Source of the DNA: Pyropia yezoensis | Taxonomy: Eukaryota > Rhodophyta > Bangiophyceae > Bangiales > Bangiaceae | Reading direction: 5' to 3' | Assembly: GCA_009829735.1 (NCBI GenBank) | Contig: CM020618.1 | Location: 33,022,894-33,086,893 of the forward strand | DNA: 64,000 bases | Shown here: positions 63,842-64,000 of the stretch, piece after piece | How the letters are laid out: every line of letters begins with the position of its first letter | Position numbering within the stretch: position 1 is the stretch's first letter | Translations under genes and position numbers: made by a program | Notes under the pieces: model-generated | What the model saw: only the letters and a program-made list of their open reading frames with translations | The model's database searches: none | What the model was told of the DNA's origin: nothing

Positions 63842-64000
63842 GGCTCTCCCCAAGTTGGGGAGAGACGCTCTGGCTATCGCAGCACGAGACCCGCCTCGAG
63901 TTGAGGGGGACTCGGATCGTGGGTATACGGGTGGCCTCCCCAGCGTGGGGCGGCCCAGTGGAAGGTGAAGGGGAGGTGGTGGTGATGGTGAAGTGTGAAC
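63842..64000. other. Leader of the copy B antisense ORF, to window end
   Basis: Matches the corresponding leader of copy C (about 49680-49842) in reverse complement, including the long palindrome at 63844-63864. The polypurine tract and 3' LTR lie beyond the window. Confidence 0.7.

Larger units (their letters stand above)
45889..64000 (+). mobile_element. Ty3/gypsy chromovirus copy B (middle of nest, runs off window)
   Basis: LTR 45889-46357, gag 46477-48423, pol 48420-49033 continued at 58417-61786 after the insertion of copy C, then the antisense ORF 63841-61898. Its 3' LTR should follow about 0.3 kb past the window end. It lies within pol of copy A; the five bases before it, GTTAT, are the expected target duplication. 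Confidence 0.9.

Overview
This window looks like nuclear DNA of a GC-rich photosynthetic eukaryote, most likely a bangiophyte red alga of the Porphyra/Pyropia type. The evidence is a red-lineage light-harvesting protein (16919-17815), very high GC with long poly-C/poly-G and GGC tracts, few or short introns, and plant-like eukaryotic transposons (hAT, PIF/Harbinger, Tc1/mariner-like, Ty3/gypsy chromovirus). The species is inferred, not shown; another red-lineage alga is possible.

Layout. 1-2777: a large inverted-repeat element cut by the window edge. 2778-5518: low-complexity DNA with no convincing gene. 5519-12874: three DNA transposons almost back to back, namely a 623-bp hAT element with a perfect 8-bp target duplication, a 645-bp inverted-repeat element, and a ~6-kb Harbinger-type element with transposase, partner protein and a 12-bp minisatellite. 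12932-17815: host genes (TPR-MYND-SET protein with two in-frame TAG codons, a secretory-type protein with a frame break, and the light-harvesting protein). 17816-22395: mostly non-coding, G/C-homopolymer rich. 22540-24903: alanine/glycine-rich C2H2 protein. 25811-26747: second hAT element of the same family, again with a perfect 8-bp duplication. 28588-29364: four-helix membrane protein. 32990-35988: five-finger C2H2 protein. 35994-41010: a long-inverted-repeat element around a Tc1/mariner-IS630-like transposase with one nonsense codon.

41914-64000 is a nest of three copies of one Ty3/gypsy chromovirus: copy A (41914 onward, + strand) is interrupted at 45889 by copy B (+), which is interrupted at 49033/58412 by copy C (- strand, 49034-58411, complete, 9,378 bp). 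Copy C has 468-bp LTRs that look identical, a GGGTT target duplication, gag, pol with chromodomain, a polypurine tract, and a ~647-codon ORF on the opposite strand between pol and the 3' LTR. That antisense ORF is conserved in copy B. The family also carries many perfect odd-length palindromes built around CAA-N-TTG, in coding and LTR sequence alike, which ordinary annotation does not explain.

Most genes here are mobile. The host genes are the light-harvesting protein, the SMYD-like protein, two zinc-finger proteins, the membrane protein and the secretory-type protein. Exon limits are inferred from reading frames and GT/AG sites only.
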